A stretch of 12,193 bases of DNA from Flavobacteriaceae bacterium. Its GTDB lineage: Bacteria; Bacteroidota; Bacteroidia; Flavobacteriales; Weeksellaceae. Under the pieces are notes generated by a model. It worked only from the letters and a program-made list of their open reading frames with translations. It was not told the origin of the DNA and made no database searches. Numbering within the stretch: the first letter of the stretch is position 1; each line of letters starts with the position of its first letter. The stretch spans positions 1-12,193 of the forward strand of contig JAITOO010000125.1 of assembly GCA_031289875.1 (NCBI GenBank). The letters are read 5' to 3'. This document shows, in pieces, positions 1 to 6,713 of this stretch. A program made the position numbers and the translations under genes.

Positions 1-48
1 TTGAAAGAAGAAACAATCAATAATTGGAAAAATAAAATGGCAACATGA
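1..48 (+). CDS. C-terminal tail of an unidentified upstream gene (partial)
   Basis: Frame 1 is open from the window edge and reads LKEETINNWKNKMAT before a TGA at 46-48. That TGA overlaps the ATG of the next gene (45-47) in an ATGA arrangement, the usual sign of translational coupling inside an operon. Fifteen residues are too few to identify a family, so no function is assigned. It could also be a chance open frame, but the ATGA junction matches the tight spacing of the genes that follow. Confidence 0.5.
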   Translation: MKEETINNWKNKMAT

Positions 49-563
49 AAAAAATACTTTTAAAAATAATTTATTCGCTTGTTATAACATCTTTATTTTC
101 GAGCTGTTATACATTCACGGGTTCGTCCTTAGACCCAAGTATTAAAACAGTGAATATCAGTACATTTCCAAATTATGCTCCGTTGCAAAACATCAATCTG
201 AGCATGGATTTTACGACGGCGCTGCAAGTGCGGTTCGTCCAGCGCACAAGATTATTGCAAACCACTGTAAATCCGGATATTAGCATTGAGGGAGAAATTA
301 CTTATTACTCAGTCTCTCCAATCAATGTGCAGTCTTCCGGAACGGGCGGCGCGGATATGGCATCGAGCAATCGACTGTCGATAACGGTTAAAGTACGGTA
401 CGACAATCAGATACAACCTGAAAAAAGTTTTGAAAAAACTTATTCCGATTATGAAGATTACGACGCTACCCAAATGCTTTCCAGTGTGGAAGACGGTTTG
501 TGCAAAAATATTAATCAAAAGATTATTGACCAGATTTTTAACGATATAGTAGCTGATTGGTAA
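45..563 (+). CDS. lptE: LptE-like outer-membrane LPS-assembly lipoprotein
   Basis: This 172-residue protein begins with a basic, hydrophobic signal peptide ending in a lipobox-like SLFSSC, with Cys21 as the likely lipidation site. The mature part starts YTFTGSSLDPSIKTVNI and continues with FPNYAP and a 'TALQVRFVQRTRLL' stretch. This is the layout of Bacteroidota LptE-family proteins, in which a short secreted domain helps plug the LptD barrel and deliver lipopolysaccharide to the outer leaflet. The family assignment rests on overall pattern and length (LptE proteins are about 160-200 aa); no catalytic residues are expected. The start is fixed by the ATGA overlap with the preceding frame and by the signal peptide. 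The next gene begins one base after the stop. The -3 lipobox residue is Phe, which is slightly atypical. Confidence 0.75.
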   Translation: MKKILLKIIYSLVITSLFSSCYTFTGSSLDPSIKTVNISTFPNYAPLQNINLSMDFTTALQVRFVQRTRLLQTTVNPDISIEGEITYYSVSPINVQSSGTGGADMASSNRLSITVKVRYDNQIQPEKSFEKTYSDYEDYDATQMLSSVEDGLCKNINQKIIDQIFNDIVADW

Positions 564-564
564 C

Positions 565-1812
565 ATGAAAACACAAAGAATTATACAACTTTTGCAACAC
601 CCTGAAATTCTATCAATTTCGGACAAAGCCTGCATTGAACAGGAAATTGAAAAATACCCTTTTACGCAGTCGTTTTATGCACTGCAAACCAAGTGGAAAC
701 AACACTTTTCTTCGGAAAATATCCAGCCTGACATCGAAAAATTGTCGGTTTACTCTTTGCACAGAAATGTGATTAAAAATTTTATCAATAAACCGATAAT
801 GCCGACGGTTTTTGTTCAGACAGAAACGGAAATTCTTCAAAGAAAAGAAGAAAAACACGAAAAATTTGCAGAAAATGAGCCCGAAAACAAAAAAAATCCG
901 GATTATTTAGATAGTTTCGGCAGTTTGACAACAGAGGGAATTTCGGAGAAAAAAACGGAAATTCCGGAAGAGAACCGAACAGAAATTGCTTCTCAGGAAG
1001 AGCCTGTTATCGAAAAAAAAGAAGAAAGTTTGAAAGAAGAAGAAACTCATATTATTATTGAAAATGAGTTAATTACAGAAGAAAACAAAAAATATCCAAA
1101 CATAGAAAAATTAGGAATCAATTATTTGTTTACGGGGCAGGCTGCTCCGCAGGAAGAAGATTTGAAAAAACCTGAACCCGTAAAGGCTTTAGTAGAGACT
1201 TTAACAGAAAAAATTGTTGAGGATCCTGTGATTAATCGGGAATTTGCAAAAGAAACGACAGTTTGGCAGGAAAATATTTCCACAACAGAAATTGAAAATC
1301 TTGTAGAAGAAAGCGCTGAAAATCAGAAAGAAAATCTTGCAGAAGAAAACATAATTCTTGAAGATATTGAAAATCTCGTTGAAAAAAATCGTGAGATTTT
1401 AGTGGAAAATACTGTTTTGGAAGAAGTTACGCCCGAATTGGAAGAAAAAGAAGATGACCTTATCACCACTTCGGAAAGGCTGACGTTCACACAGTGGATG
1501 GCATTGTCCAACAAAAAATTACAGCCGAAAGAGACTGTTTCTCAGGAAGAACAGAAAAAAATTATTGAACGTTTTATCGACGTCAATCCCAAAATTGTTC
1601 CCGACAGAAAAGACAGCAAAAGCATTGATTTAAAGAAAGATGACGTTAAAAATATCGCTAATTTGATGACCATTACGCTGGCTCAATTATACGTCGAACA
1701 GGGAAAATTTGACACGGCAATCAAAGCTTTTAAGATATTAAGTTTGAAATATCCGGAAAAAAGTAGTTACTTTGCAAAAGAAATTAAAAAAATTAAAAAA
1801 TTAAAGACCTAA
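565..1812 (+). CDS. Glu-rich protein with TPR-like C-terminus, function unknown
   Basis: I do not recognise a named family for this 415-residue protein, which has three visible parts. Residues 1-75 form a compact helical head (MKTQRIIQLLQHPEIL, then YPFTQSFYALQTKW). Residues about 85-300 are a highly acidic, low-complexity Glu/Asn/Lys linker with imperfect repeats. Residues about 305-415 include FTQWMALSNKK and end in one TPR-like helix pair (LAQLYVEQGKFDTAIKAFKILSLKYP at about 372-397) and a Lys-rich tail. There is no signal peptide or membrane segment, so it is probably cytoplasmic. It starts one base after the LptE-like gene and ends 11 nt before secG, so it is almost certainly co-transcribed with envelope and export genes. 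A scaffold role linked to export is only a guess from context. The disordered middle should vary greatly in length between relatives. Confidence 0.75.
   Translation: MKTQRIIQLLQHPEILSISDKACIEQEIEKYPFTQSFYALQTKWKQHFSSENIQPDIEKLSVYSLHRNVIKNFINKPIMPTVFVQTETEILQRKEEKHEKFAENEPENKKNPDYLDSFGSLTTEGISEKKTEIPEENRTEIASQEEPVIEKKEESLKEEETHIIIENELITEENKKYPNIEKLGINYLFTGQAAPQEEDLKKPEPVKALVETLTEKIVEDPVINREFAKETTVWQENISTTEIENLVEESAENQKENLAEENIILEDIENLVEKNREILVENTVLEEVTPELEEKEDDLITTSERLTFTQWMALSNKKLQPKETVSQEEQKKIIERFIDVNPKIVPDRKDSKSIDLKKDDVKNIANLMTITLAQLYVEQGKFDTAIKAFKILSLKYPEKSSYFAKEIKKIKKLKT
1291..1440 (+). repeat. Imperfect Glu-rich coding repeat
   Basis: Within the Glu-rich gene, about residues 243-292, a short acidic unit recurs in degenerate form: IENLVEES, KENLAEEN, IENLVEKN and REILVEN. 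At DNA level the copies share a GAAAATCT core followed by GTTGAA or GTAGAA-like triplets. Spacing is irregular but always a multiple of three, so length changes would preserve the frame. It is best explained as a diverged, in-frame expansion of a disordered linker rather than an independent genetic element. Confidence 0.55.
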
Positions 1813-1823
1813 TATTTAGAAGT

Positions 1824-2105
1824 ATGAATATAGCATTTGGAGTAATCATGTTGTTTGTAATTATTGCTTGCGTGTTTCTCATGTTCGTTATTTTGTCCCA
1901 AAATCCCAAAGGAGGAGGCTTATCTTCTACCTTCGGCGGACAGGGAACTCAAATGTTCGGCGTTCAAAAAACCAACGATTTCATGACTAAAGCAACATGG
2001 ACGTTGGGTATCATCATCGTGGCATTGTCCATCTTTGCCGGCGTACTGGTTGCACAGCCGTCTGTTCCTCAGCAAAGTCCGCCCGCAACGACTCAATCAA
2101 AATAA
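1824..2105 (+). CDS. secG: Preprotein translocase subunit SecG
   Basis: SecG is the small accessory subunit of the SecYEG channel in the inner membrane and assists SecA-driven protein export. The 93-residue product has the standard layout: a first membrane helix at about residues 3-24, the conserved loop LSQNPKGGGLSSTFGGQG (24-41), a second membrane helix at about 57-77, and a short Pro/Gln-rich tail (SVPQQSPPATTQ). Length and loop motif are typical. The ATG lies 11 nt after the preceding stop with no Shine-Dalgarno sequence. Its place in a run with the LptE-like lipoprotein and, four genes on, yajC groups export factors in one transcription unit. Confidence 0.95.
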   Translation: MNIAFGVIMLFVIIACVFLMFVILSQNPKGGGLSSTFGGQGTQMFGVQKTNDFMTKATWTLGIIIVALSIFAGVLVAQPSVPQQSPPATTQSK

Positions 2106-2164
2106 CTAATGAAAAATAATAATAAAATTTAACACTCAATAAAAACTAAAAACAGTTCTTGATT

Positions 2165-3070
2165 ATGTTAGGAAGAAGACAAATTAGAGAGAAAGTCCTG
2201 CAAGGCATTTATGCTTACAACATCAGCAAATCGCCGCTGGACTTCGTAGAGAAAAGAATGTTTCAGTCCTTATATGAGATTTACGACTTGTATGTGTACG
2301 AATTGAATTTACTTCTCGCAATCAGAGATTATGCCACTGATATGCTTGAAAGACGAAAGCAGAAAAGATATGCAACGGAAGACGAAAAAAATCCCAATAC
2401 CAAGTTCGTGAACAACGTCGTTTTCAAAATGATAGAAGAAAATCCGCTGCGCAAAGAATATTCAGAAAAACATAGCGACTTGTTGTGGGGTCAAAACGAC
2501 AACTATCCCGCTATTATTTTCAAGAAATTCCAAACCTCGCTCAACTACATGTCCTATCTGCAAAACCAAAACAGCAGTTTTGAAGAAGACTCAAAACTCA
2601 TTCAAAAACTCTTTGTCAAATATATTGCAGAAGATACCACCCTTTACGAATGGGTCGAAGAACTGAAACTTCAATGGGCAGACGATTTCCACATCGCTAA
2701 CAATATGACGCTGAAAACATTGAAATCCTTGTGGATAGACAAACCTTTCGACAGTTTGATTCAAGTTTTCAAAAACGACGAAGACCGAGATTTTGCTCGA
2801 GATTTGTTCGAAACCACTATCAGCCACTATCCCGAATTTATGAGAATCATTCAAGGACGCTCCCACAACTGGGAACTTGACCGCATTGCCGAACTCGACA
2901 AAATCATTCTCTCCATGGGATTCTGCGAATTTAACTATTTCCCCCAAATCCCGACCAAAGTAGTTATCAATGAGTGCATTGAGCTGGCAAAGGCTTATTC
3001 CACGCCCAACAGCCACGTTTTCATCAACGGCATTCTCGACAAATACGCCAAAGATATGGGACGAATTTAA
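2165..3070 (+). CDS. nusB: Transcription antitermination factor NusB, extended form
   Basis: NusB binds boxA RNA with S10 (NusE) in rRNA antitermination complexes. The NusB signature lies in the last third: residues about 235-256 (NWELDRIAELDKIILSMGFC) and 264-292 (TKVVINECIELAKAYSTPNS, then HVFINGILD), close to the canonical 'NEAVELAKKY ... FVNGILD' pattern. The N-terminus (MLGRRQIREKVLQGIYAY) also matches NusB helix 1. At 301 residues it is about twice the usual 140; the extra roughly 150 residues lie between these two parts, as is usual for Bacteroidota NusB. I prefer the ATG at 2165 to the TTG at 2159 because conserved NusB sequence begins directly after it and ATG is the more usual start. 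It is 59 nt after secG and 6 nt before the DUF1573 gene. Confidence 0.92.
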   Translation: MLGRRQIREKVLQGIYAYNISKSPLDFVEKRMFQSLYEIYDLYVYELNLLLAIRDYATDMLERRKQKRYATEDEKNPNTKFVNNVVFKMIEENPLRKEYSEKHSDLLWGQNDNYPAIIFKKFQTSLNYMSYLQNQNSSFEEDSKLIQKLFVKYIAEDTTLYEWVEELKLQWADDFHIANNMTLKTLKSLWIDKPFDSLIQVFKNDEDRDFARDLFETTISHYPEFMRIIQGRSHNWELDRIAELDKIILSMGFCEFNYFPQIPTKVVINECIELAKAYSTPNSHVFINGILDKYAKDMGRI

Positions 3071-3076
3071 CCAAAA

Positions 3077-3502
3077 ATGAAAAAAATACTGTTCCTATTC
3101 ATCGCACTGACCGCAATTTCTGCCTGCAAGCAGGACGAAAAAAATCCCGCAATGCAGCAGGCGCTGGCTGAAAAGTACGAACACGGAAAACACTACGATG
3201 CCGTTATAAAATTTGACGAAGGTAAATTTAATTTCGGAGAAATAACCAAAGGAAGCAAGGCAACCCACGAATTTGCCTTTACCAACGCAGGCACAAAACC
3301 GTTGATTATTTCGGAAGTAATACCCTCTTGCGGCTGCACCACCCCCGATTTCACCAAATCGCCCGTGCTTCCCGGTAAGAAAGGCTCGGTTTCCGTAACC
3401 TTTGACTCCTCAGGCTTTCCGCCCGGCACAATCTTCAAATCCGTGAGAATTGAAGGGAATTTTGAACCTATGAATATACAGTTTCAAGCAAAAATTAAAT
3501 AA
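3077..3502 (+). CDS. DUF1573 lipoprotein
   Basis: This 141-residue product has a signal peptide with a clear lipobox (ISAC, Cys17) followed by one DUF1573 immunoglobulin-like domain. The domain shows the family hallmarks: FDEGKFNFGEITKGSKATHEFAFTNAG-type start (about 46-72), then LIISEVIPSCGCTTPDF with Cys85 and Cys87, then PGKKGSVSVTFDSSG. DUF1573 proteins are abundant in Bacteroidota and have no firmly established biochemical role. The CGC pair is conserved in the family and could be redox active or metal binding, which is not shown here. After Cys17 the mature protein begins KQDEKN, an acidic stretch that resembles the lipoprotein export signals of some Bacteroidota, so surface exposure is possible. 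It sits between nusB and yajC with 6-nt gaps on both sides. Confidence 0.85.
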   Translation: MKKILFLFIALTAISACKQDEKNPAMQQALAEKYEHGKHYDAVIKFDEGKFNFGEITKGSKATHEFAFTNAGTKPLIISEVIPSCGCTTPDFTKSPVLPGKKGSVSVTFDSSGFPPGTIFKSVRIEGNFEPMNIQFQAKIK

Positions 3503-3508
3503 ATTTTT

Positions 3509-3838
3509 ATGATAACGATTTTACAGGCACAAGGACAAGGCGCAGGATGGGTGTCAATGGTTTTGCCATTCTTATTAATGTTTGTGGTCTTCTATTTCTT
3601 TATGATAAGACCGCAAATGAGAAAGCAAAAAGAAGAGAAAAATTTTCAGGAAAACCTGAACAAAGGAACTCGGATAGTAACTGCCGCAGGCATACACGGC
3701 AAAATTGCCGACGTTCTCGACGATGGAGTTATTTTGGAAACAATGGCAGGAAAAATCAAGGTTGAAAAAAGCGCTATTTCCCGCGAACTTACCGTTGCCC
3801 GCTATCCGGAAAATGCTCCCGTAAAAGAAAAAAAATAA
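3509..3838 (+). CDS. yajC: Preprotein translocase accessory subunit YajC
   Basis: YajC is a small inner-membrane protein that associates with SecDF-YidC and the Sec translocon. The 109-residue product has a short polar N-terminus, one membrane helix at about residues 14-33, and then the signature [20 protein letters not shown] followed by [20 protein letters not shown] in the cytoplasmic domain, all typical of the family. Length is normal. The ATG follows the DUF1573 stop by 6 nt, and mnmA begins 43 nt later. In many bacteria yajC lies beside secD/secF; here it shares an operon with secG instead. Confidence 0.95.
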   Translation: MITILQAQGQGAGWVSMVLPFLLMFVVFYFFMIRPQMRKQKEEKNFQENLNKGTRIVTAAGIHGKIADVLDDGVILETMAGKIKVEKSAISRELTVARYPENAPVKEKK

Positions 3839-3881
3839 CCGTTTTGTAATTAATTTTCCCTCAGGGGATAAAAGAGCTTTC

Positions 3882-5060
3882 ATGCGTATAGTAGTAGGCT
3901 TGTCAGGCGGCGTAGATTCAAGCGTAGCGGCGTATCTCCTTAAAAAGGAAGGACACGACGTTATCGGGCTGTTTATGCGCAATTGGAACGATGCCGAGTT
4001 CACCCTCGAAGACGAATGTCCTTGGGTCGAAGACAGCAACGATGCTCTGCTGATTGCCCAAAAACTCGAAATTCCCTATCAGGTCATCGACCTTTCCGAG
4101 ATTTACAAGGAACGCATTGTCGATTACATGTTTCGCGAATACGAACGCGGCAGAACGCCCAACCCCGATGTATTGTGCAACCGCGAAATAAAATTTGACG
4201 TTTTCCTGAAAACCGCACTGTCGCTTGGCGCAGACAAAGTCGCCACAGGACATTACGCCCGTGTGGAATCATTTGGCACAAAAGGAAAGGAAATTTACCG
4301 CCTGCTCACAGGTGTTGATACAAACAAAGACCAGTCTTATTTTTTGTGCCAACTCAATCAATATCAACTGTCAAAATCTCTTTTCCCGATAGGAAATCTG
4401 ACCAAACCCGAAGTCCGTAAAATCGCCAAAGATTTGGATTTGGTTACGGCAGACAAAAAGGATTCGCAAGGTTTGTGCTTCATTGGAAAGGTCAGCCTTC
4501 CCGATTTTTTACAGCAGCAATTAAAGCCGAAAAAAGGAAAAATCATTGAAATTTCACCTGAAAATGCGCTTTATCATCAAAAAATACCCGTTTTTTCTTC
4601 ATGGGAAGAAGAATTGAAATATTTGTCTGCGCCGATAAAATATTCCGAAACGGACGGAAAATTCATCGGAGAGCATCAGGGAGCGCATTATTACACGATT
4701 GGACAGCGCAAAGGCTTGGGAATTGGCGGACATGTTGAGCCGTGCTTCGTCCTTGCCACCGATGTTCAGAAAAATTTGATTTTTGTCGGAGAGGGTAAAA
4801 ATCACGCAGGATTATTTCGCAAAGCATTGTTTATCAGCAAAGAAGAAACTCATTGGGTACGGGATCTCCTGCCATTGGGAGAACCTTTGCAGGTCAAAAC
4901 CCGAATCCGTTATCGCCAGCCGCTGCAAAAGGCGGCGCTGCATCAGTTTGAAGACGGCTTGTATCTTTTGTTTGACGAGCCGCAGTCAGCTGTAACGCAG
5001 GGACAATTTGCCGCTTGGTACATCGGCGACGAACTGATAGGGAGCGGTGTGATTTCCTGA
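3882..5060 (+). CDS. mnmA: tRNA-specific 2-thiouridylase MnmA
   Basis: MnmA adenylates and thiolates U34 of tRNA(Lys), tRNA(Glu) and tRNA(Gln), forming the 2-thio group of mnm5s2U or its equivalent. The 392-residue protein carries the PP-loop GLSGGVDSS (residues 6-14), the [12 protein letters not shown] segment with Cys99, the ATGHYAR motif (121-127), [10 protein letters not shown] (146-155), and [10 protein letters not shown] with the second catalytic Cys199. The later domains contain [15 protein letters not shown]. Between about residues 215 and 255 it carries a longer insertion (around [18 protein letters not shown]) than the short linker of E. coli MnmA; everything else is standard and full length. 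The ATG at 3882 is directly upstream of the PP-loop strand. It is last in the plus-strand run and converges on recO with only 3 nt between the stops. Confidence 0.96.
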   Translation: MRIVVGLSGGVDSSVAAYLLKKEGHDVIGLFMRNWNDAEFTLEDECPWVEDSNDALLIAQKLEIPYQVIDLSEIYKERIVDYMFREYERGRTPNPDVLCNREIKFDVFLKTALSLGADKVATGHYARVESFGTKGKEIYRLLTGVDTNKDQSYFLCQLNQYQLSKSLFPIGNLTKPEVRKIAKDLDLVTADKKDSQGLCFIGKVSLPDFLQQQLKPKKGKIIEISPENALYHQKIPVFSSWEEELKYLSAPIKYSETDGKFIGEHQGAHYYTIGQRKGLGIGGHVEPCFVLATDVQKNLIFVGEGKNHAGLFRKALFISKEETHWVRDLLPLGEPLQVKTRIRYRQPLQKAALHQFEDGLYLLFDEPQSAVTQGQFAAWYIGDELIGSGVIS

Positions 5061-5063
5061 ATT

Positions 5064-5777
5064 TTAACTGAAAACCACTTTTAAAACTTCCAAAGACAAC
5101 GGTTTCCTGAAATTGGTTTGATGAAATTCGTAATAATTAAGCATTTCGTCCAGCATTTGTTTTCGTTGAGCGGAAGTGAAGCAGTTGCAGGGTTTTGCAA
5201 AATCATATTGCAGCAACTTGTTCCACAAAACAGCATTTTCTTCGTTGGAAGTATTTTTGGAGCGAAGAGAAAAAATTCCTTCCTGTAAGTTGAAGTACGG
5301 CAAAGAAAAATTTTCTTCTAATGGAAAGAAACCCAGATATTTAGAAAATTCAAGAAGAAAATACAGATGAAAATCCGAAAAATATTCTGATTTTTTATCA
5401 AAAGCGGTTAAACTGTTTTTCAGGAAATTATACAGCGGAACGTCCTTTGCTTCTCCGTTTTTCAGGCTCTGATTCAGGATTTCAGCCAGAAAAGTGAGAA
5501 TGGAGGATTTGAAAACGTTAGAATGAAGTGTTTCAAAAATCTGCCCTTGACTGATGTTTTTAACAAGTTCCAACGCTTCGTTTCTTTTTTGATAGAATGA
5601 AATTTCGACTTCGTTCAGGTAGAACAGATAATGATGTTTTTTATTTTTCGTTGAAGAAAAAGCGCCTTTCAGCAAGAAAGTTTTATAGCCAAATTGTTCC
5701 GTAAAACATTTGAGAATCAGAGAAGTATCTCCATATTTTAAATAAGAAAGGACAAAGGCTCCGGCGGTTTCTATCAT
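5064..5777 (-). CDS. recO: DNA repair protein RecO
   Basis: RecO works with RecR (and RecF) to load RecA on SSB-coated single-stranded DNA and to anneal strands in gap and break repair. The 237-residue product has the N-terminal OB-fold signature (ETAGAFVLSYLKYGDTSLIL, then FTEQFGYKTFLLKGAFS, residues 3-41), a helical middle with LEFSKYLGFFP (142-152), and the segment YFNLQEGIFSL (161-171). The end KPLSLEVLKVVF is characteristic of Bacteroidota RecO. Only Cys24, Cys197 and Cys199 are present, so the four-Cys zinc finger of RecO proteins such as that of Deinococcus is absent. The ATG at 5775-5777 gives the expected N-terminus. It is last in an operon after the DUF59 gene, with a 32-nt spacer. 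Confidence 0.9.
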   Translation of the reverse strand: MIETAGAFVLSYLKYGDTSLILKCFTEQFGYKTFLLKGAFSSTKNKKHHYLFYLNEVEISFYQKRNEALELVKNISQGQIFETLHSNVFKSSILTFLAEILNQSLKNGEAKDVPLYNFLKNSLTAFDKKSEYFSDFHLYFLLEFSKYLGFFPLEENFSLPYFNLQEGIFSLRSKNTSNEENAVLWNKLLQYDFAKPCNCFTSAQRKQMLDEMLNYYEFHQTNFRKPLSLEVLKVVFS

Positions 5778-5809
5778 AGATTGTAAGCAATAAGCTGTCT
5801 TATAGTCAA

Positions 5810-6136
5810 TTATAAAAATCCTAAGCTAAACCGAGCTTCTTCGCTCATCATATCCTTGTCCCAAGGCGGTTCGAAAGTGATTTTCACTTTCACCTTGTCA
5901 ATGCCGTCAATCAACTTGATTCTTTCTTCTACTTCCACAGGCAAAGACTCTGCCACAGGGCAGTTAGGCGTGGTAAGAGTCATCAATATTTCCGCTTCGC
6001 CGTCTGTGCTGACCTGCACGTCGTACACCAATCCCAACTCATATATATCTACCGGAATTTCAGGGTCATAGACAGTTTTCAAGCATTCCACGATTTTCTC
6101 TCCCATTGCGTTGATTTGTTCCTCTGTCAGAGCCAT
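5810..6136 (-). CDS. MIP18/DUF59-family Fe-S cluster assembly protein
   Basis: This small protein (108 residues from the preferred ATG) belongs to the MIP18/DUF59 family (SufT, PaaD and the N-terminal part of Mrp/ApbC relatives), which supports maturation of Fe-S proteins. Visible hallmarks are TVYDPEIPVDIYELGLVYDV (residues 21-40), LTTPNCPVAESLP with the conserved Cys59 (54-66), and FEPPWDKDMMSEEAR (89-102). It is a stand-alone domain without the Mrp ATPase. A TTG at 6146-6148 would add four residues (MLKK) but would overlap the end of the bacilliredoxin gene; the ATG at 6134-6136, 5 nt after that stop, fits conserved family starts better. The operon with a bacilliredoxin suggests a thiol/Fe-S homeostasis role. 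Calling it SufT rather than a relative is not secure, because no suf genes are visible. Confidence 0.88.
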   Translation of the reverse strand: MALTEEQINAMGEKIVECLKTVYDPEIPVDIYELGLVYDVQVSTDGEAEILMTLTTPNCPVAESLPVEVEERIKLIDGIDKVKVKITFEPPWDKDMMSEEARFSLGFL

Positions 6137-6141
6137 TTTTT

Positions 6142-6555
6142 TTAACAAAATTCTTCGTAGGCTTGTTGTAGATTTTCTGCAATCAGCTCTGCTGAATTGC
6201 CTTCAATGTGATGTCTTTCAAGGAAATGCACCAACTCTCCGTCTTTGAACAAAGCAATCGACGGCGAAGATGGCGGAAACGGAACTAAATGTTCTCGGGC
6301 GGTTTTTACAGCTTCGATATCGAAACCGGCGAAAGAAGTCGTCAAATGGTCGGGTTTTTTTCTGCTTTCGGTCAAAGAAAGAAGAGCTCCCGGACGAGCG
6401 CTTCCTGCAGCACAGCCGCATACTGAGTTGATAACCAGCAAAGTAGTTCCCGACTGTTTCAAAGCGTTTTCTACTTTTTCAGGCGTATTCAAATCGTCAA
6501 ATCCATTGTTTATCAATTGTGCTTTCATCGGAAGCACGACATCTGTTGGGTACAT
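6142..6555 (-). CDS. BrxA/BrxB-family bacilliredoxin (YphP/YqiW family)
   Basis: This 137-residue protein belongs to the YphP/YqiW family, thioredoxin-fold proteins that remove bacillithiol from S-bacillithiolated proteins in Firmicutes. The sequence shows the family start MYPTDVVLPMKAQL, the active site INSVCGCAAGSARPGAL with the CGC pair Cys46/Cys48 (42-58), then FPPSSPSIALFKDGELVHFLERHHIEG (93-119), and a C-terminal Cys137. Length matches the family. Whether this organism makes bacillithiol cannot be told from the window; if it does not, the partner thiol is open. It is the first gene of a minus-strand operon (this gene, DUF59, recO). A complete Bacteroidota promoter lies just upstream, giving a predicted leader of about 25 nt. 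Confidence 0.93.
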   Translation of the reverse strand: MYPTDVVLPMKAQLINNGFDDLNTPEKVENALKQSGTTLLVINSVCGCAAGSARPGALLSLTESRKKPDHLTTSFAGFDIEAVKTAREHLVPFPPSSPSIALFKDGELVHFLERHHIEGNSAELIAENLQQAYEEFC

Positions 6556-6586
6556 ATTTTTTCGTTTTTTTTTATTTTTATTTAGA

Positions 6587-6618
6587 CAAAATTAATAATT
6601 GTTTGCCATTCGTGCAAA
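6587..6618 (-). promoter_or_regulatory. Bacteroidota-type promoter for the bacilliredoxin-DUF59-recO operon
   Basis: On the minus strand a -33 element TTTG (6618-6615) is followed after 20 nt by TAATTTTG (6594-6587), a perfect match to the Bacteroidota -7 consensus TAnnTTTG. The start would be near 6581, about 26 nt before the ATG at 6555. The call is from consensus and position only. Confidence 0.6.
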
Positions 6619-6631
6619 TGCGCTATCTTTG
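6602..6631 (+). promoter_or_regulatory. Bacteroidota-type promoter for rnpA
   Basis: On the plus strand TTTG (6602-6605) is followed after 18 nt by TATCTTTG (6624-6631), a perfect TAnnTTTG element. The predicted start near 6637 gives a leader of roughly 75 nt before the rnpA ATG. The element overlaps the opposite-strand promoter at 6587-6618. Confidence 0.6.
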
Positions 6632-6713
6632 ACAAACTTTTTACGAAACGGCAATAATGATACAAAAACCGCAGAAAATGAATCGAAATTAACTATGAAA
6701 CGATTACTCATCT

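Noticed and set aside
2106..2164. A promoter or riboswitch in the secG-nusB spacer
   Set aside because: The 59 nt are A-rich with no TAnnTTTG box and no evident paired structure.
3855..3870. CCCTCAGGGG in the yajC-mnmA spacer as a hairpin or operator
   Set aside because: Only a four-pair stem with a tetraloop is possible, and there is no T-run or second copy.
3575..4253. Minus-strand open frames of 111 and 154 codons opposite yajC and mnmA
   Set aside because: Both are antisense to well-supported genes, overlap each other and show no domain-like pattern.
6146..6148. TTG as the start of the DUF59 gene
   Set aside because: It would overlap the preceding gene's stop; the ATG 12 nt downstream is a better codon and gives a typical N-terminus.
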